A DNA stretch of 64,000 nucleotides from Dermatemys mawii (lineage: Eukaryota; Chordata; Testudines; Dermatemydidae), in NCBI GenBank assembly GCA_007922305.1, contig ML677364.1:16266260-16330259 (forward strand). The letters are read 5' to 3'. The number at the start of each line of letters is the position of its first letter. The first letter of the stretch is position 1. Shown here piece after piece: positions 32,451 to 43,690 of this stretch. A program made the position numbers and the translations under genes. Below the pieces are notes generated by a model. It searched no databases, had not been told where the DNA came from, and was given only the letters and a program-made list of their open reading frames with translations.

Positions 32451-33047
32451 TTTCAGTAGAGGAGAAGAGGAGTGGGAGTTGGGAGATGTGGGAGAAGGAG
32501 TCAGGTAGTGGAAGAAGAATAAGAGAAGCGATGGAGAGGGGTGGAACAGGCAGGGCCTGGGCTTGCATGCAAGCAAAAGCGGGCAGAGACAAGCTAGCAG
32601 CACAGAGGCAGAAAGGTTTATAACCACTAGAGGACATACCCCTGCAGAACCTGGAACTGAACCCAGAGTCCTCAGTCTGTACAATCCGCTGCTGTCAGCA
32701 GGGGTCAGCAACATGTCCGTACATGGAATAAGTGTCCCTGGTAAAAATGCTGAGGCCTGTGGTAATTTTTCAAAGAATTGAATGACTGAATGACATAACC
32801 CCTGCAATGTCCAGCACTAAGTACAGTCATTTTGTCAAGTGTCCATTTTGCAACGTGGTGGTGCCGCCCCTGGCTGTCAGCAAACAGTTGTGATTGAAAC
32901 CAACTGACAATGGAGATATCTCATCCCCTTTCCAGTGACAGGCCCACATAAAGTATAACAGCTTTCTACTCTTACCAGTTACTCTGTTAATTTAGGTGGT
33001 AGAGATCTGTGCTGTGAATCTGAAGGTGATTTTAATATCAAAGGTTA

Positions 33048-33577
33048 AGATTTTCAAAAGAGACCAGTGATTTTGCATGCCTATATTTTAGGTCAATGGC
33101 TTTCAACTGAGGTATCCATGAGGGTACTTAGAGGTCTTCTAGGGGGTACACCTACTCATCTAGCTATTTGCCTAGTTTTAAAATGGGCTACATTAAAAGC
33201 AGAGTACAAAATCAGATTTCATACAGACAGTGACTTGTTTATACCATTCTATGTACTAGATCAGCAGTTCTCAAGCTATGGGTGAGTTTATTTCAGTGGA
33301 GTCGCCTGGGCCAGTGTTTGACTCTCTGGGGCACAGAGCAGAAAGTTGAAGCCCGAGCCCTGCCTCACAGCGCTGAAGCCAAGGCCCAAGTTTTTAAGTG
33401 AGGTGAAACTCGGGGTATGCAAGACAAATCAGACACCTAAATGCGGTACAGTAGTCTGGGAAGGTTGAGAACCACTGTGTTAGGGGGCCAACCTGAGTCT
33501 CAGAACATGCTGAGCATCAAAAAGTTAGACACTCAAAAATGGAGATGCCTGAGATTACTAGTGACTTCTGAAAATCA
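33048..33577. repeat. Old palindromic MITE split by a hAT MITE
   Basis: The left end GATTTTCAAAAGAGACCAGT and right end ACTAGTGACTTCTGAAAATC are inverted copies. Between them the hAT MITE at 33094-33477 has inserted. The remaining interior (33486-33560: GAGCATCAAAAAGTTAGACA, AAAAATGGAGATGCCTGAG) fits the remembered family. Confidence 0.6.
33094..33477. mobile_element. hAT MITE, 384 bp
   Basis: The ends CAATGGCTTTCAACT and AGGTTGAGAACCACTG are inverted. The flanks TTTTAGGT (33086-33093) and TGTTAGGG (33478-33485) match at 6 of 8 positions. The interior blocks GGGGTACACCTACTCATC and GTGAGGTGAAACTCGGGGTA belong to a turtle family recalled from memory. Its middle (about 33260-33370) is unlike that family and may be a second insertion (it starts CAGTTCTCAAGCTATGGG). 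Confidence 0.75.
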
Positions 33578-33667
33578 CAGCAACACTACATAGCACTTGG
33601 ACTGACTGTTTGATTTTTCATATTTAAAAAGATTAGAAGCTCATTTTTCAATTGCTATTAATAATGA

Positions 33668-33785
33668 CTTGTAATATTGTACCACCTAGGAGCCTCAGTC
33701 TTGAATCAGAATCCCATTCTGCTACACACTGTACAAGCACAGAACAAAAAGACCATCCCTGGTCCCTAGAGTTTATAGTCTAAGC
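33668..33785 (-). repeat. SINE tail (MIR-type), split by hAT MITE
   Basis: Plus-strand CACCTAGGAGCCTCAGTC, CACTGTACAAGCACAG and CCTAGAGTTTATAGTCTAAG are the reversed long tail. The target duplication of the next MITE (GTCTAAGC) is its last bases. Confidence 0.6.
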
Positions 33786-34233
33786 CAGGGGTAGCCAACC
33801 TGAGGCTCCGGAGCCGCATGCAGCTCTCAGAGGTTAATATGCGGCTCCTTGCATAGGCGCTGACTCCGGTGGCTGGAGCTACAGATGCTAACTTTCCAAT
33901 GTGCTGGAGGGTGCTCAATTCTCAACCCCCTGCTCTGCCCCAGGCCCTGCCCTCACTCCATCCCTTCCCCCAAGACCCCTGCCCTGTCCCCTGAGACTGC
34001 CATGCCCTTGATCCAGGATCCCCACCAGGGTCTCCTGTGCACTGCAAAGCAGCTGACTGTGGCAGGCGGGAGGCATGAGGAGGGAGGGGAAGTCACTGAT
34101 TGGCAGTGCTGCCAGTGGGTGGGAGGCACTGGGGGCTGGAGGCGAGTAGCAGATGGGAGGCTGCTGGCGTATTACTTTGGTAATGTAGACTGGTGAATTC
34201 TGACTCCTTCTCAGGCTCAGGTTGGCCACCCCG
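33786..34233. mobile_element. hAT MITE, 448 bp, GC-rich
   Basis: The ends CAGGGGTAGCCAACCTGAGG and CTCAGGTTGGCCACCCCG are inverted. The flanks GTCTAAGC (33778-33785) and ATCTAAGC (34234-34241) match at 7 of 8 positions. The interior is C-rich on the left half and G-rich on the right. The ORFs of about 100 codons on both strands are low-complexity artefacts. Confidence 0.88.
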
Positions 34234-34370
34234 ATCTAAGCATAAAGTGTCTCCAAAATTTCCATCCTGCTGTACCAAATGACATTGAATTCCGGAAACT
34301 GTCCCCAGAAATTAGGTCCAGAATGCCACTGAGAACATGGGGCCTTGTTTATCTGAACTTGTGGAAAGAA

Positions 34371-35049
34371 CACAGGCATGTGCACGGAGTGTGCTGGGTG
34401 GGCCCGCGGCCCCTGAGCTCCGGCTGGTGAGGCTGCTCCGGCCCCTCCCCCATTGCTTCAGCGCGCTGTGTGATCAGCACTCTGGAGGGCGGGGCTGCGC
34501 GATAGCATGTCTGGCTCTGGGCCAGACACACTTCACGCTCTGGGGGACCATCACGGCAGCGACATGCTATCCTGGGCGGCAGCGTGGTAAGCGGGCCAGG
34601 CTGGAGCCAGGCTGGGCTGTGGGGCTGGATAAGGGCCAGAGGGTGTCAGGGGGCAGTCAGGGGAATGGGAACGGTGGCGTTGGATAGGGCATGGGAGTCC
34701 CAGAGGGCCTGTCAGAGGATGGGGGTATGGCTAGGGGTTGGGGCAGTCAGGGAGGTTAAATAGGGGGTGGAGTCTTGGGAGGTGATTAGGGAGCAGAGGG
34801 GTCTCTGGAGGGGGTAGTCAGGGGACAAGGAGTGGAGAGGATTAGATGGGGATGGGGTCTTGGGGGGCAGTTAGGGGCAAGGGTCCCAGGAGGGGACAGT
34901 CAGGGACAAGGAAGAGGGGGGTTGAGAGGGCTGAGGGGGGCAGTCAGGGGGAGGGAAGTGAGAAGGGGTAGATGGGGGTGGGGCAGGGTGGGGCTAGGGC
35001 GGGACTCACTGGATGCACACCCTAATGAAATGTGCTGCGCACGCCTATG
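34371..35049. mobile_element. hAT MITE, 679 bp, G-rich core
   Basis: The ends CACAGGCATGTGCACGG and TGCGCACGCCTATG are inverted, and GGAAAGAA flanks both sides exactly (34363-34370 and 35050-35057), which is the best-preserved 8-bp duplication in the window. From about 34580 to 35000 it consists of imperfect repeats of GGGGCAGTCAGGGG with GGGATGGGGT-type spacers. Around 34965-35002 four or more runs of three to five G with one- to five-base loops could form a quadruplex on the plus strand. The Gly/Arg-rich ORFs here are artefacts. Confidence 0.9.
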
Positions 35050-35057
35050 GGAAAGAA

Positions 35058-36059
35058 TAAATGCAACACTCTTTGATTGGTATCTCCTGTTTGCTTAGGA
35101 AAATATCTAGACTATGGCGAGTCTTTGCTTACACACTTTTTTTTGGAGTGGAGTCCGTGAAGCATCTTCTCTCCTCTCCCAAGCTCTCCCCAGTGGCATT
35201 GAGAACATGCTTGTGCTTCTAGGAGGGGCAGGACGCAGAGCCACCAGTATTACCAAAGTTTCCAACCTCTATCTTCCTTGTGGGGAAAAGAGTTAAAGCC
35301 AAAGTCTGACTCATTTAAGTCAATGAGAATTTTGCCATTGACTTTGAGAGTCCCTTGCCATGTGATTTTGCAAAGCATTTACCTAACAGCTCAAAAACAT
35401 GTACCTACCTGTTGATTTCAATGGGAGCACAACTGGGCCAATAAGGAACACTTTTAAAAAGCCCACCCTTTGTGTGCAGCTACGGACCAAGCAGGGAACT
35501 CCTAGTGGCACAATACTGTCAGCCCCAAACATTCAAAAATAATAACATCAGGGTTCTTATCATTTGCCATCTGGGATCATAGTCTTTAGAGTTCATGTTT
35601 TCAAGCTTCCCTCTGCAACTGGAGCTGGAAACTTAGTATCATTTAAATACATCTGAGAGTTTAATTTAATAACAGGATCCCAGAATCTGGGGCTTTAAGA
35701 AAAGCACCAAATATTGCAAAACTCATGACAAAATCATGACAATTAGCAACACTGTAGCAAGCTGCCAAATAGGAAATTTCAGCAGGTTTTTTTTTTTGTC
35801 ACTACTTTTTCTTTTTTAAATAATAATACCCTTACAGTTATTTCATTTATAAAACATCCTCTTTTAAGGGTGCTCTAGATGCTAATGTATATTAGTACAT
35901 TAAAAACAATAAAACGTTAGTATGAACCTTCCTCAACAAACTTCCAAAGAAAAGAATCTTTCCGTTATTGTCAAAAGAGTTAGGATTCTATCCATGATTT
36001 GGATTTGTCTGTTAGAAACACCTAGCTATTATCTAGCCTGTTTTCCATCCACAGACTCA
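35058..36059. other. Unassigned sequence with old palindromic repeat traces
   Basis: GACTCATTTAAGTCAATGAG (35309 on) and TTGATTTCAATGGGAGCAC (35413 on) are cores of the dispersed palindromic family. There is no gene and no terminal boundary. Confidence 0.35.
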
Positions 36060-36238
36060 AAGCACTTTCCAAAGAAGGAAGGAATCATTTGTCCCCAGTT
36101 TACAAATAGAAAAACTGAGGCACAAAGTGGTGAAATGACTTGTCCAAGATCTACCAGTAGGCCACTAGCAGAGCCAGTTCTGGAACCCAGGTCTGGAATT
36201 CCAAAGCAGAGACCTAGCTACTGAATCACACTGCACAC
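36060..36238 (-). repeat. MIR-type SINE, nearly complete
   Basis: On the plus strand, TTTGTCCCCAGTTTACAAAT, CTGAGGCACAAAGTGGTGAA, CTTGTCCAAGATCTACCAGT, TCTGGAACCCAGGTCTGG and ACCTAGCTACTGAATCACAC are the reversed core and tRNA-like head in order. It is one of the best-preserved MIR copies here. Confidence 0.88.
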
Positions 36239-37525
36239 CTTATCTTTAATAGGTTGCTTGCTTATGCCATTTATATGAAAATGTCAATAAAAATGTAATT
36301 TATATACACAAATTTAACTTAGGCAGAGAGCAGTAAAAGAAACAATTGTGGTTTTTTTATTTTTTATTTTTAAATAAAGACAAGTATCATGTATTTGAGA
36401 AAAGCACTGCCTATTGTAGCTGTTTGGAAATATGAAACTCTAGCTGCTAATACAAGTCCTAATTAAATGTACAAGTCTGAATATGACATTTGTTGTTGTC
36501 TAGTGTCTAGTGTACAAAACAGCCTCAAACCAGACACCTCTGGATCTTTCATAGAATAATTTTCTCCACTCTCAATACAGATTTTCCTGACATCAAAAAT
36601 ATGGCTCAGTTATCAGTATACAGTATATTGGATTGCAATTTAACACGCTTTTATCATTCACTGTTAGCATTAGCCTGAATCTCTTAGCTTGTGAGAGTTA
36701 ATTGCCAAAAGGTTTTATGATACACCTAACTGGTTCAGTCATCTTTCTGTACCATGAACCCAACCAGACTGCCAATACGCCCTGAACTCAAATACAAAGT
36801 AGGAGCCCATCAGTTATTTAGTATGTGCTAGAAGCATGCATTTTCTTTTTTGCTCCATGTGAAAATAGTTAACCACATGGAAAGGGTTCCACCCCTCCAC
36901 TTTGCAAAATGGTGAAATTAAGTTTTCCGTACAGCTGCCAGGGGACCGCACTAAATTATCCTGGTAACAGAGTTTACATTGATTCTGAAAAAAGCACTTG
37001 TCCATATGTAACAACGATAACCTTTTAGAAGGTTTGGAAAACAAATCTGACACCCCATTAAAAGGCAAATGATTTTTTTCTCCACACAAGAAAAAGAAAC
37101 TTTTAAAACATAGAAGGCTATTAATAAATAATGGGGCTTTTTTATGGGAAAGGCTGACATGAAAGCTTAAGCTATAAACTGTATCAGAGGCAGTATTTTG
37201 ACTTGTGGGGTTTATTTGTCAAAGCAGTGAGAGGGGAGCTCATTTTTATTAGCTGCACAAAAGATATTTTATTGAATGTCACATTGTAATTTGATTTTAA
37301 AAGGAACAGAAAAAAATTACATTTTCTCGGATACATAAGACTGCAAAAACATGATATTCATACTAACCACTAACACAATAAGAAGTAATGAAAGCCCTCC
37401 AAAATAGGCTCTAGTACTCTATCAATGAGAGTATATCTTTTCAGTTTTCAAGTACCAGAATCTTTTTCCTGAATTCAGCTTGACCTATAGTTGTCAGAAT
37501 TAAAAGTTATTTTGTTCAAAACATA
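36239..37525. other. 1.3 kb unassigned AT-rich sequence
   Basis: No gene or recognisable repeat was seen. Confidence 0.35.
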
Positions 37526-37531
37526 ATATAT
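37526..37531. repeat. LTR target duplication, left copy
   Basis: ATATAT is repeated at 38196-38201. The low complexity means the true duplication could be 4-6 bp. Confidence 0.75.
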
Positions 37532-38195
37532 TGTGACAAAGCTCCAAGTTTGTACTCGTGGGTCCTGCGCTTCCTGGCAGATTTAGGGGCCTCAGAAACT
37601 CATCTAGGCCCCAGAGTGACCTCCCTTTCTCAGTATAATTGGCAAGAGTCACCACCTAGTGAGTTACCTTCATCACAGGCCAGTATGGAAGGTGGAAAGA
37701 GCAGGGGGGAGCCCGGGCCCGCCCTCTACTCCGGGCTCCAGCCCAGGGACCCTAATAGTATCAGCTAAGATGGCTGACCTTTTATCCACAAAACACAATA
37801 CAATTCCCTGGGCTACTTCCCCACAGCAGTCCCGGCTTCTTCAAACTCCACTTCACCCTTACCTCAGGGCCTCCTTGCTTCTGGATGATATGTTGTCCAC
37901 CACTCAGTCTCACCAACAGCATAACCTCCTTCCACAGCTCCTGACACCCACAGCCCACTTGACTAACTGGGAGGTTTTTATCTGGATTCAGCCAGTCCCT
38001 GATTGGCTTCAGGTGTCCCAATTAGGCTAGCTGTTTCTACTCCTTTCTAGAAGGTTCTTAATTGGCCCCAGGTGTCTTGATTGGTCTGGAGTAGCCTTTG
38101 TTTGGCTATCCAGGGAACAAGGACCTGCACATCCTGAGACTAATATACCTGCCTTCCAACACTCTCCTATATCCTTCTGGTCTGACTCCGTCACA
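37532..38195 (-). mobile_element. Solo LTR, 664 bp
   Basis: The element starts TGTGACAAAGCTCC and ends GACTCCGTCACA, giving the TG...CA ends and short inverted termini of a long terminal repeat (TGTGACAAAG against TGTGACGGAG). Duplicated ATATAT flanks it. On the minus strand several CCAAT-type boxes (CCAATCAAGACACC, GGCCAATTAAG, GCCAATCAGGG) precede an AGATAAAAACC TATA-like box at about 37983-37973, as in a U3 promoter, so transcription would run on the minus strand. No internal region or second LTR is present, so it probably arose by recombination between LTRs. Confidence 0.85.
37973..38085 (-). promoter_or_regulatory. LTR U3 CCAAT/TATA-like promoter
   Basis: On the minus strand, CCAAT boxes occur near 38080, 38055 and 38005, with an AGATAAAAACC TATA-like box near 37980. 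The spacing is compatible with a U3 promoter. Activity is not shown. Confidence 0.5.
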
Positions 38196-38306
38196 ATATA
38201 TACAAATCATTAAAAAGATAAATCATGTTATGAGTTTTTGAATATTTCAAATTTTATTTCTTGATTTTTTAATGAATTTGGTAAACTTTTCCATGATGAG
38301 AAGACT

Positions 38307-38428
38307 TAGGGTGACCAGATGTCCTGATTTTATAGGGATAGTCCCAATTTGGGTTTTTTTTCTTATATAGGCTCCATTACCCCTCACCCCCTGTCCCAAT
38401 TTTTCACATTTGCTATCTGGTCTCTCTT
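38307..38428. mobile_element. 122-bp MITE with exact 8-bp duplication
   Basis: Ends TAGGGTGACCAGATGTCC and ATCTGGTCTCTCTT are imperfect inverted repeats (GACCAGAT on both). AGAAGACT flanks both sides exactly (38299-38306 and 38429-38436), consistent with a hAT-type transposase. It belongs to a common short family with TTTTTCTTATATAGGCTCC inside. Confidence 0.85.
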
Positions 38429-38462
38429 AGAAGACTAGTAATAAACAGCAGAGTATGACTGT

Positions 38463-38568
38463 GTGTGACTTAACTGGGTACTGGTCCTGTTTTGAGCAGG
38501 AGGTTGGACTAGATGATCTCCTAAAATCCCTTCCAACCTTGATATTCTATGATTTTATTCTATGACTG
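38463..38568 (+). mobile_element. CR1 LINE, extreme 3' end
   Basis: CTGGTCCTGTTTTGAGCAGG, GGACTAGATGATCTCC, CCCTTCCAACCTTGATATTC and TATGATTTTATTCTATG are the 3' UTR and tail of CR1, as at 375-938. Only about 100 bp were inserted. Confidence 0.9.
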
Positions 38569-39383
38569 GGAATAAGAAGACCTACTGTAGGCTGTGGTCT
38601 GTTCTTTACTCCGCAACTGACTTGATCAAAAACTTTGGGCAAGTTATTTAACCTATCTACAATATTTCTCAGTTTCCAGATTTTGAATACCTCTTTTGGT
38701 TCCGATTCCCACACTTCTGCTCAGACATTGGACAAGTCACCCAACACATTCTAACTAAAGAAACAACAGGTAACTAAAATGTAAAAGCTAGCAGGCCAGT
38801 TTTTCTCAGCTACAGCAAAAAGAAACACAATGGAAAAGGGTCTTTTGACAATGATACATATTTTAACTGTTAATACTTGTACTAGACCTAAACTGCTAAA
38901 TCGGAGTATTTGCTTGATCATGGAGCTCAGTTGGCATGACCCTTTGGCAGCTGCTAGAGCTCAGACTCCCAGATGCTGGGTCCCTGCAAGAAAAAACAGA
39001 GGGGGGAAAACATTAGAGAGTTTACAAAAATCACCCTGAAAACGGCACGTAGAAGGATGTATACACTGTGCTAAGCTCTGCCTCATGTGCACCCCCACAA
39101 CCATCCACCCACAGTTGCTTAACATTCACCTGACTCTGCCCTGCAACTTAAAGTCTTGTTCATTCCCCTTCCCTCATTTGTGGATCTTATTATGTATCAC
39201 TATTTAATGTAGAGCACCCAGAAGCCCCACTGTCATCACCCTATTTTATGAAGCCCTGTGCAAACACAGCAAGACATGGCGAATGCCTCAAAGAGCAGAC
39301 ACTCTGAGATGATGGACGGAGACACATGAGAGAGAAAACAAATGTTCCACCCTACTATAAAATGGACCTGAAGCTTTCAGATG
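38569..39383. other. Unassigned sequence, possible MIR trace
   Basis: CTTTGGGCAAGTTATTTAACC (38633-38653) resembles MIR core, but the neighbours do not continue it convincingly. There is no gene. Confidence 0.35.
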
Positions 39384-39486
39384 AGATTTTTAAAAGCACC
39401 TATAGAGTTTATAAGCATAGATCCCTTTGACTTTCAGTGAAACTTGTGCTTCTAAGTCACTTAGGCACTTTTGAAAAGTCCCCACC
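39384..39486. repeat. Old palindromic repeat (TGACTTTCA core)
   Basis: GAGATTTTTAAAAGCACCTA and GGCACTTTTGAAAAGTCCCC are inverted ends, with CCCTTTGACTTTCAGTG in the middle. It aligns with 43587-43690, including AAGTCACTTAGGCACTTTTG against AAGTCACCTGGGTGCTTTCA. Confidence 0.6.
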
Positions 39487-39799
39487 CAGAGTAAATGAAC
39501 TAAGTGTGCACTACACATGTATTAAAAAGTCCCATGGAAACTAATAAGGATTAACGAAATTGGACTGCATAGAAATTCAACAGGCCGCTATAGAAACTAC
39601 TCAAGAGAGAACATTTCAAAGGGGTCAAAGGGGATTAGGAGCACAAGTCATATTAAAAGTATCATGCTCCTAAGCCCATTATGAGCATTTGGGAATCTAA
39701 TAAAGAATGGTTTAATTTTCATTTTTATTTGCACTCCTCTATAGATTCCATGGCACAGCTCCAATTCTCCAATTGATTGTACAAGCTGGGTAAAAATAA

Positions 39800-39992
39800 C
39801 CATAGAGTTTAGTCTCAGAAGGGACCATTGTGATCATCTATTCTGACCTCCTGCACAATGCAGGCCAAAGAATCTCCCCCACCCATCCCTGCTGTAGACC
39901 CCTCACCTATGTCTGAGCTACTGAAGTCCTCAAATCATGGTTTAAAGATTTCAAGGTGTAGAGAATCCTTCAGCAAGTGAATCCTGTATCAT
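39800..39992 (-). mobile_element. CR1-like 3' end fragment
   Basis: On the plus strand, CATAGAGTTTAGTCTCAGAA, GGACCATTGTGATCATCTA, CTGACCTCCTGCACAATGC and GAATCCTTCAGCAAGTGA are in the order of the reversed 3' UTR of a CR1 subfamily. No coding sequence is left. Confidence 0.8.
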
Positions 39993-40905
39993 TTTATGCT
40001 CAAATCTATTTGAAAGCCTGGCCTCAGCTCAGAAAAATGAAAAAAGAAGGCAGTATTAATAACTATTGTAAAAGTTAATAATGTTGCACATCTCACGTGG
40101 AACACACCACCGCTCTGAAATGGCTGTTCTCACTGCAGCAAAAGCCGGGCTTTCACACCCTCTCTCCCACTTCTAGGCCATTGGGGTTGTCCAGTGCTGT
40201 AAGGGCATAGTCCAGCAGGACGCATGTATGCCTCCCCAAGCAGGCTAGAACCAGTGGATGGAATAAACCATTTGGACTAGCATAGCATGGGGTACACATA
40301 TCTATTCCTTTGCTCTGTGTCTTTACATGGTTTCATGGTAGAGCAATTTGTTGTGTCACTACTCCAACTGTACTTGCACAGTTATGTGGGCACCTCCCTA
40401 CCAGTCTTATATGCATATGCTAGTAGATGACTTGCATACCCCACTGTTAGTTCATACATCCTAACTGTTACTGTGCATGAAAAAGTGCCCACAGCAAACT
40501 ATACTGGGGAAAAAATAAGTGTGTTCAGCTGCCTGGCTGACTCCATTGGTGTCCCCAGTGATTCTCCCAATCTCTCTCTCTCTCTCTCTCTGCCTCCTCT
40601 CATCATTCACTTTAGGGCAAACACATACTAGATTCCCTGCAAAAACTACCTCCTGGTTTACACCTAATCCAACCCATAACTAGCTTGCATGTGCCCAATT
40701 TTTGTTGGGCTTGAGGGATATAGAACAGAAAGGATATGGGAAAACCCCTGTTATCCCTGCCAATCCTAATGCACCCATGCTTCAGTGTGCACATGCTCTG
40801 GGTGAACCAAGCCACATCTTCTGAAAATTGGGCATGCTGTTTTATCACTTATACCCCACAATAGGCATGAAAATGGCCCTTATCAACTGCACAAGCTCTT
40901 GGAAA
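39993..40905. other. Unassigned sequence with (TC)n
   Basis: A (TC)n tract of about 20 bp lies at 40571-40591. There is no gene and no clear repeat. Confidence 0.4.
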
Positions 40906-40907
40906 TT

Positions 40908-41075
40908 CAGTCTTTGCCTCTGGTTGCGTCAGTTGCCTGGTCTGTAAAATGGGATAAGAACCTACATCTAAATCACTATGGTATTATCAGGATCAGGCAA
41001 CATTTGTATGGCATGTTGACATCTTTAAATAGATGGAGCTATAGAAATGCAAAGTGTTGTTGCTGTTCTCTTTGG
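40908..41075 (+). repeat. MIR-type SINE, core and tail
   Basis: TGGTCTGTAAAATGGGATAA, TCAGGATCAGGCAACATTTG and AGCTATAGAAATGCAAAGTG are the core and 3' end of a plus-strand MIR. The head is lost. Confidence 0.65.
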
Positions 41076-43580
41076 GGTTATCAGATCCAGAGTTTTAGTT
41101 AAGTCTCATCATTAATTATAAAAATAGTAATTCCTAAGAGATCAGTTTCATTGTTTTTTGAAATTCTTCAGATGGTGACTAGCAAGTCATATATCTAACT
41201 CCTTGTTTGCTTTATCAAAAGGATTGACACCAAATCAGACTTGTTTTAGTTATTGTGCCAATTCTGCATCAGTCAGCATTTCTATGTAAGGAGGAGACAC
41301 GCTTTGCATACCATAGCAGGTGTTTAAAGAGACACCATAGGCACGGTACTGACACTTTTCATTCTGAGCAAATATTCCCCATCCTATGTCTTCCACTCTG
41401 GCGTGTAACCAGGGAAAGTGTGTGTGGAGTGAACAAAAGATGAGAATGGCCTCTTTATGCTTGGCCCTCATAAATTCCATTTGCTTAGCAGCCAATTTTT
41501 GTAGAGGATACAGTTATTTCTGCACATTTGGAAGCGTGGCTATAGATTCTCACCAAAAAATAGCTGGCAGTGATTAGATGGGCAGTGGGACGGCTTTTCC
41601 ATAGGCAGGCATCATTCTCTTTCACAGCCATGTGCACCATCCCAATGTTGCAGGGTGGGGGCAATAACGATTGTTTCTTGGCCTATACCAATCCTCACTG
41701 AAGTCAACAAAAGTCTTTCCCCAATGGGAGCTGGGCCTTGTGTGACGGCAGGTTTTGTACCATTGTAGCATTTTATTTTCTGTAGCATAATATTTTAAAT
41801 TTGCATGGAATCCTCAGGGTTCTGTCTCCTTGCTTTTGCCGGCACCTACAAAATATAATCTATTAGTTTCCTTCAGCTGTGTTAATAATTATATTCAGAC
41901 CTTTTGTAATGTGAACAATCTTAATATATTTTTCATCCTGTTGAAAATTCACACTGTCAGAGTTACATTGTGTATTATTCCTTATCCCTATTAAGACTAG
42001 ATAGATTTTATTTTTACTCATTACTACTGCTTTTTTTAGCTACTCTTCCAAAAGTTAGTTTTCATTAAACTGGAATATAACTTTCAAAAATGAAGTGTTC
42101 CTCTGTCATGTGAATGCTATTAAAAATGTCCCATTTTGATGTATATCCCCTTTAAATCTATATATGTGAAAGTCATCTGGCTCTAAAGCAGGGGTACTTA
42201 TTTGGGTTTTTTTATAACCTGCAGAGAATAAAACTAATAAATATTTCTAGTTCTTCAAAGATTGATTTATTATCTGTTCCAAAAACATGCCTTTTCATTT
42301 GGAAGTCATTTGCTCAGTTATGATTACATGTAAACAGCTGCGAAGGGTCACCGTAGGCTAGGGTGCTTGTTACTGCTTGCACTCCTTATGAGTTTATCTC
42401 AGCGTGGCCAGTATGGGTGTCCTGGGATTCCAAAGTCTGTACTGATTACCAGCAAAAGCCTCTTTAAAATCAGCAGAAGCAGTGTAGGGATTAATGGTGC
42501 CAAGGCAGTCTGAGGCACTGTAGCAATGCCTGAGGTCATAAAGTGAGCAATGACAATTGTCCTGTCCTTGCTGATTTTATCACTCTCAGAGTTTTTTGGC
42601 ATCACACAGAAGTCAAAAGGAGCCTTTGGATCTAAGTGATACTATCATCTAATATGAAGGGATTTTTTTGTTTTTCAGATAGGTAGCATGTCTTAGTTAC
42701 ATTGACTGTCTGAACTTTACTCTGGAGCATTGCACCTCTTAGCTAACTGTTCTCCTGATTTTTTTTAAATCAAGTTACATGTTATAGGAGGAAAGGAAGG
42801 AAGGAAGGTGAATATTTTCACAGCTATTTGATTTGTCACTTAGGATATTAGGAAATCTCTAAACATGCACAAAATTGTGGGTCTGTTAGGTATAAAAAGT
42901 ATACAATAGCCCCAGCCCTGGGAAAAACAATGATATTAACTATTAGATGTATTAATAATTGGGATCTAAGTCACACACTTTTCACCTCCAGACATTTAAG
43001 ATGAAACCCTGGCTTAGGTAAAAAATTAAAAAGATTTTTCATCCCTGGCACACGAATACATCAGAAAACCAATACAGGGTTGGCACTCTGTGCTGAAGAT
43101 CTGGGGATGGAGCTGAAGAAATATTCAGGATTCTTGAGCTATGATAATTTTGAATGAGGAAGATTTTCAGAACATACTGGGAATTTCCCTGAAGTTATAC
43201 CAAGGATGAATCTGGCCTTCAGAGCAGGATTTTATATATTACATTGATGCACAGCAAAATATTTCATTGCAAGAAGGATATACTTTTCTAAAGTGCCTTA
43301 AAACTATTCCCAAGTGAGGAAGTATCTCTCCAAATGAGAGAGACATGGCAGATCTACAAATCAGAACTGAGATGCATTGGTAGAGTTGTGCAGGGAAATG
43401 TTCACTGTGGCAGTCAATGCTGTTCCTGGCTCAAGCCAAGGCTAGTAGCCATACTTCATATGCATTAAATCCACTGTTAAAAACAAATAAACCAACCAGC
43501 AGTTCAGGTTCACAGTGCTCTAGCAAATAATCAGCTATTCTGAACACCAATAAATTCAGCATATGTCAGAGACCTTTAAA
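41076..43580. other. 2.5 kb unassigned sequence
   Basis: No gene is seen. The stretch contains TCCTCACTGAAGTCAACAAAA...CCAATGGGAG (about 41692-41728), a trace of the dispersed palindromic family, and an (AAGG)n tract at 42789-42808. Confidence 0.35.
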
Positions 43581-43586
43581 TCAAGG

Positions 43587-43690
43587 GCGAGATTTTCAAG
43601 TGCACTGAAGTGACTTTGGAATCAGCATCCTATTGACTTTCAATGGGACTGTGCTCTTAAGTCACCTGGGTGCTTTCATAAGTCCCATCT
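43587..43690. repeat. Old palindromic repeat (TGACTTTCAATGGGA core)
   Basis: The arms CAAGTGCACTGAAGTGACTT and AAGTCACCTGGGTGCTTTCA are inverted around CCTATTGACTTTCAATGGG. It is a second copy of the family at 39384-39486. Confidence 0.6.

Noticed and set aside
32233..32807. Two overlapping minus-strand ORFs of 126 and 134 codons
   Set aside because: They overlap each other in different frames, partly cover a Harbinger-like MITE fragment and lack motifs.
33885..35098. Several Gly/Pro/Arg-rich ORFs
   Set aside because: Low-complexity translations of C-rich and G-rich hAT MITE interiors.
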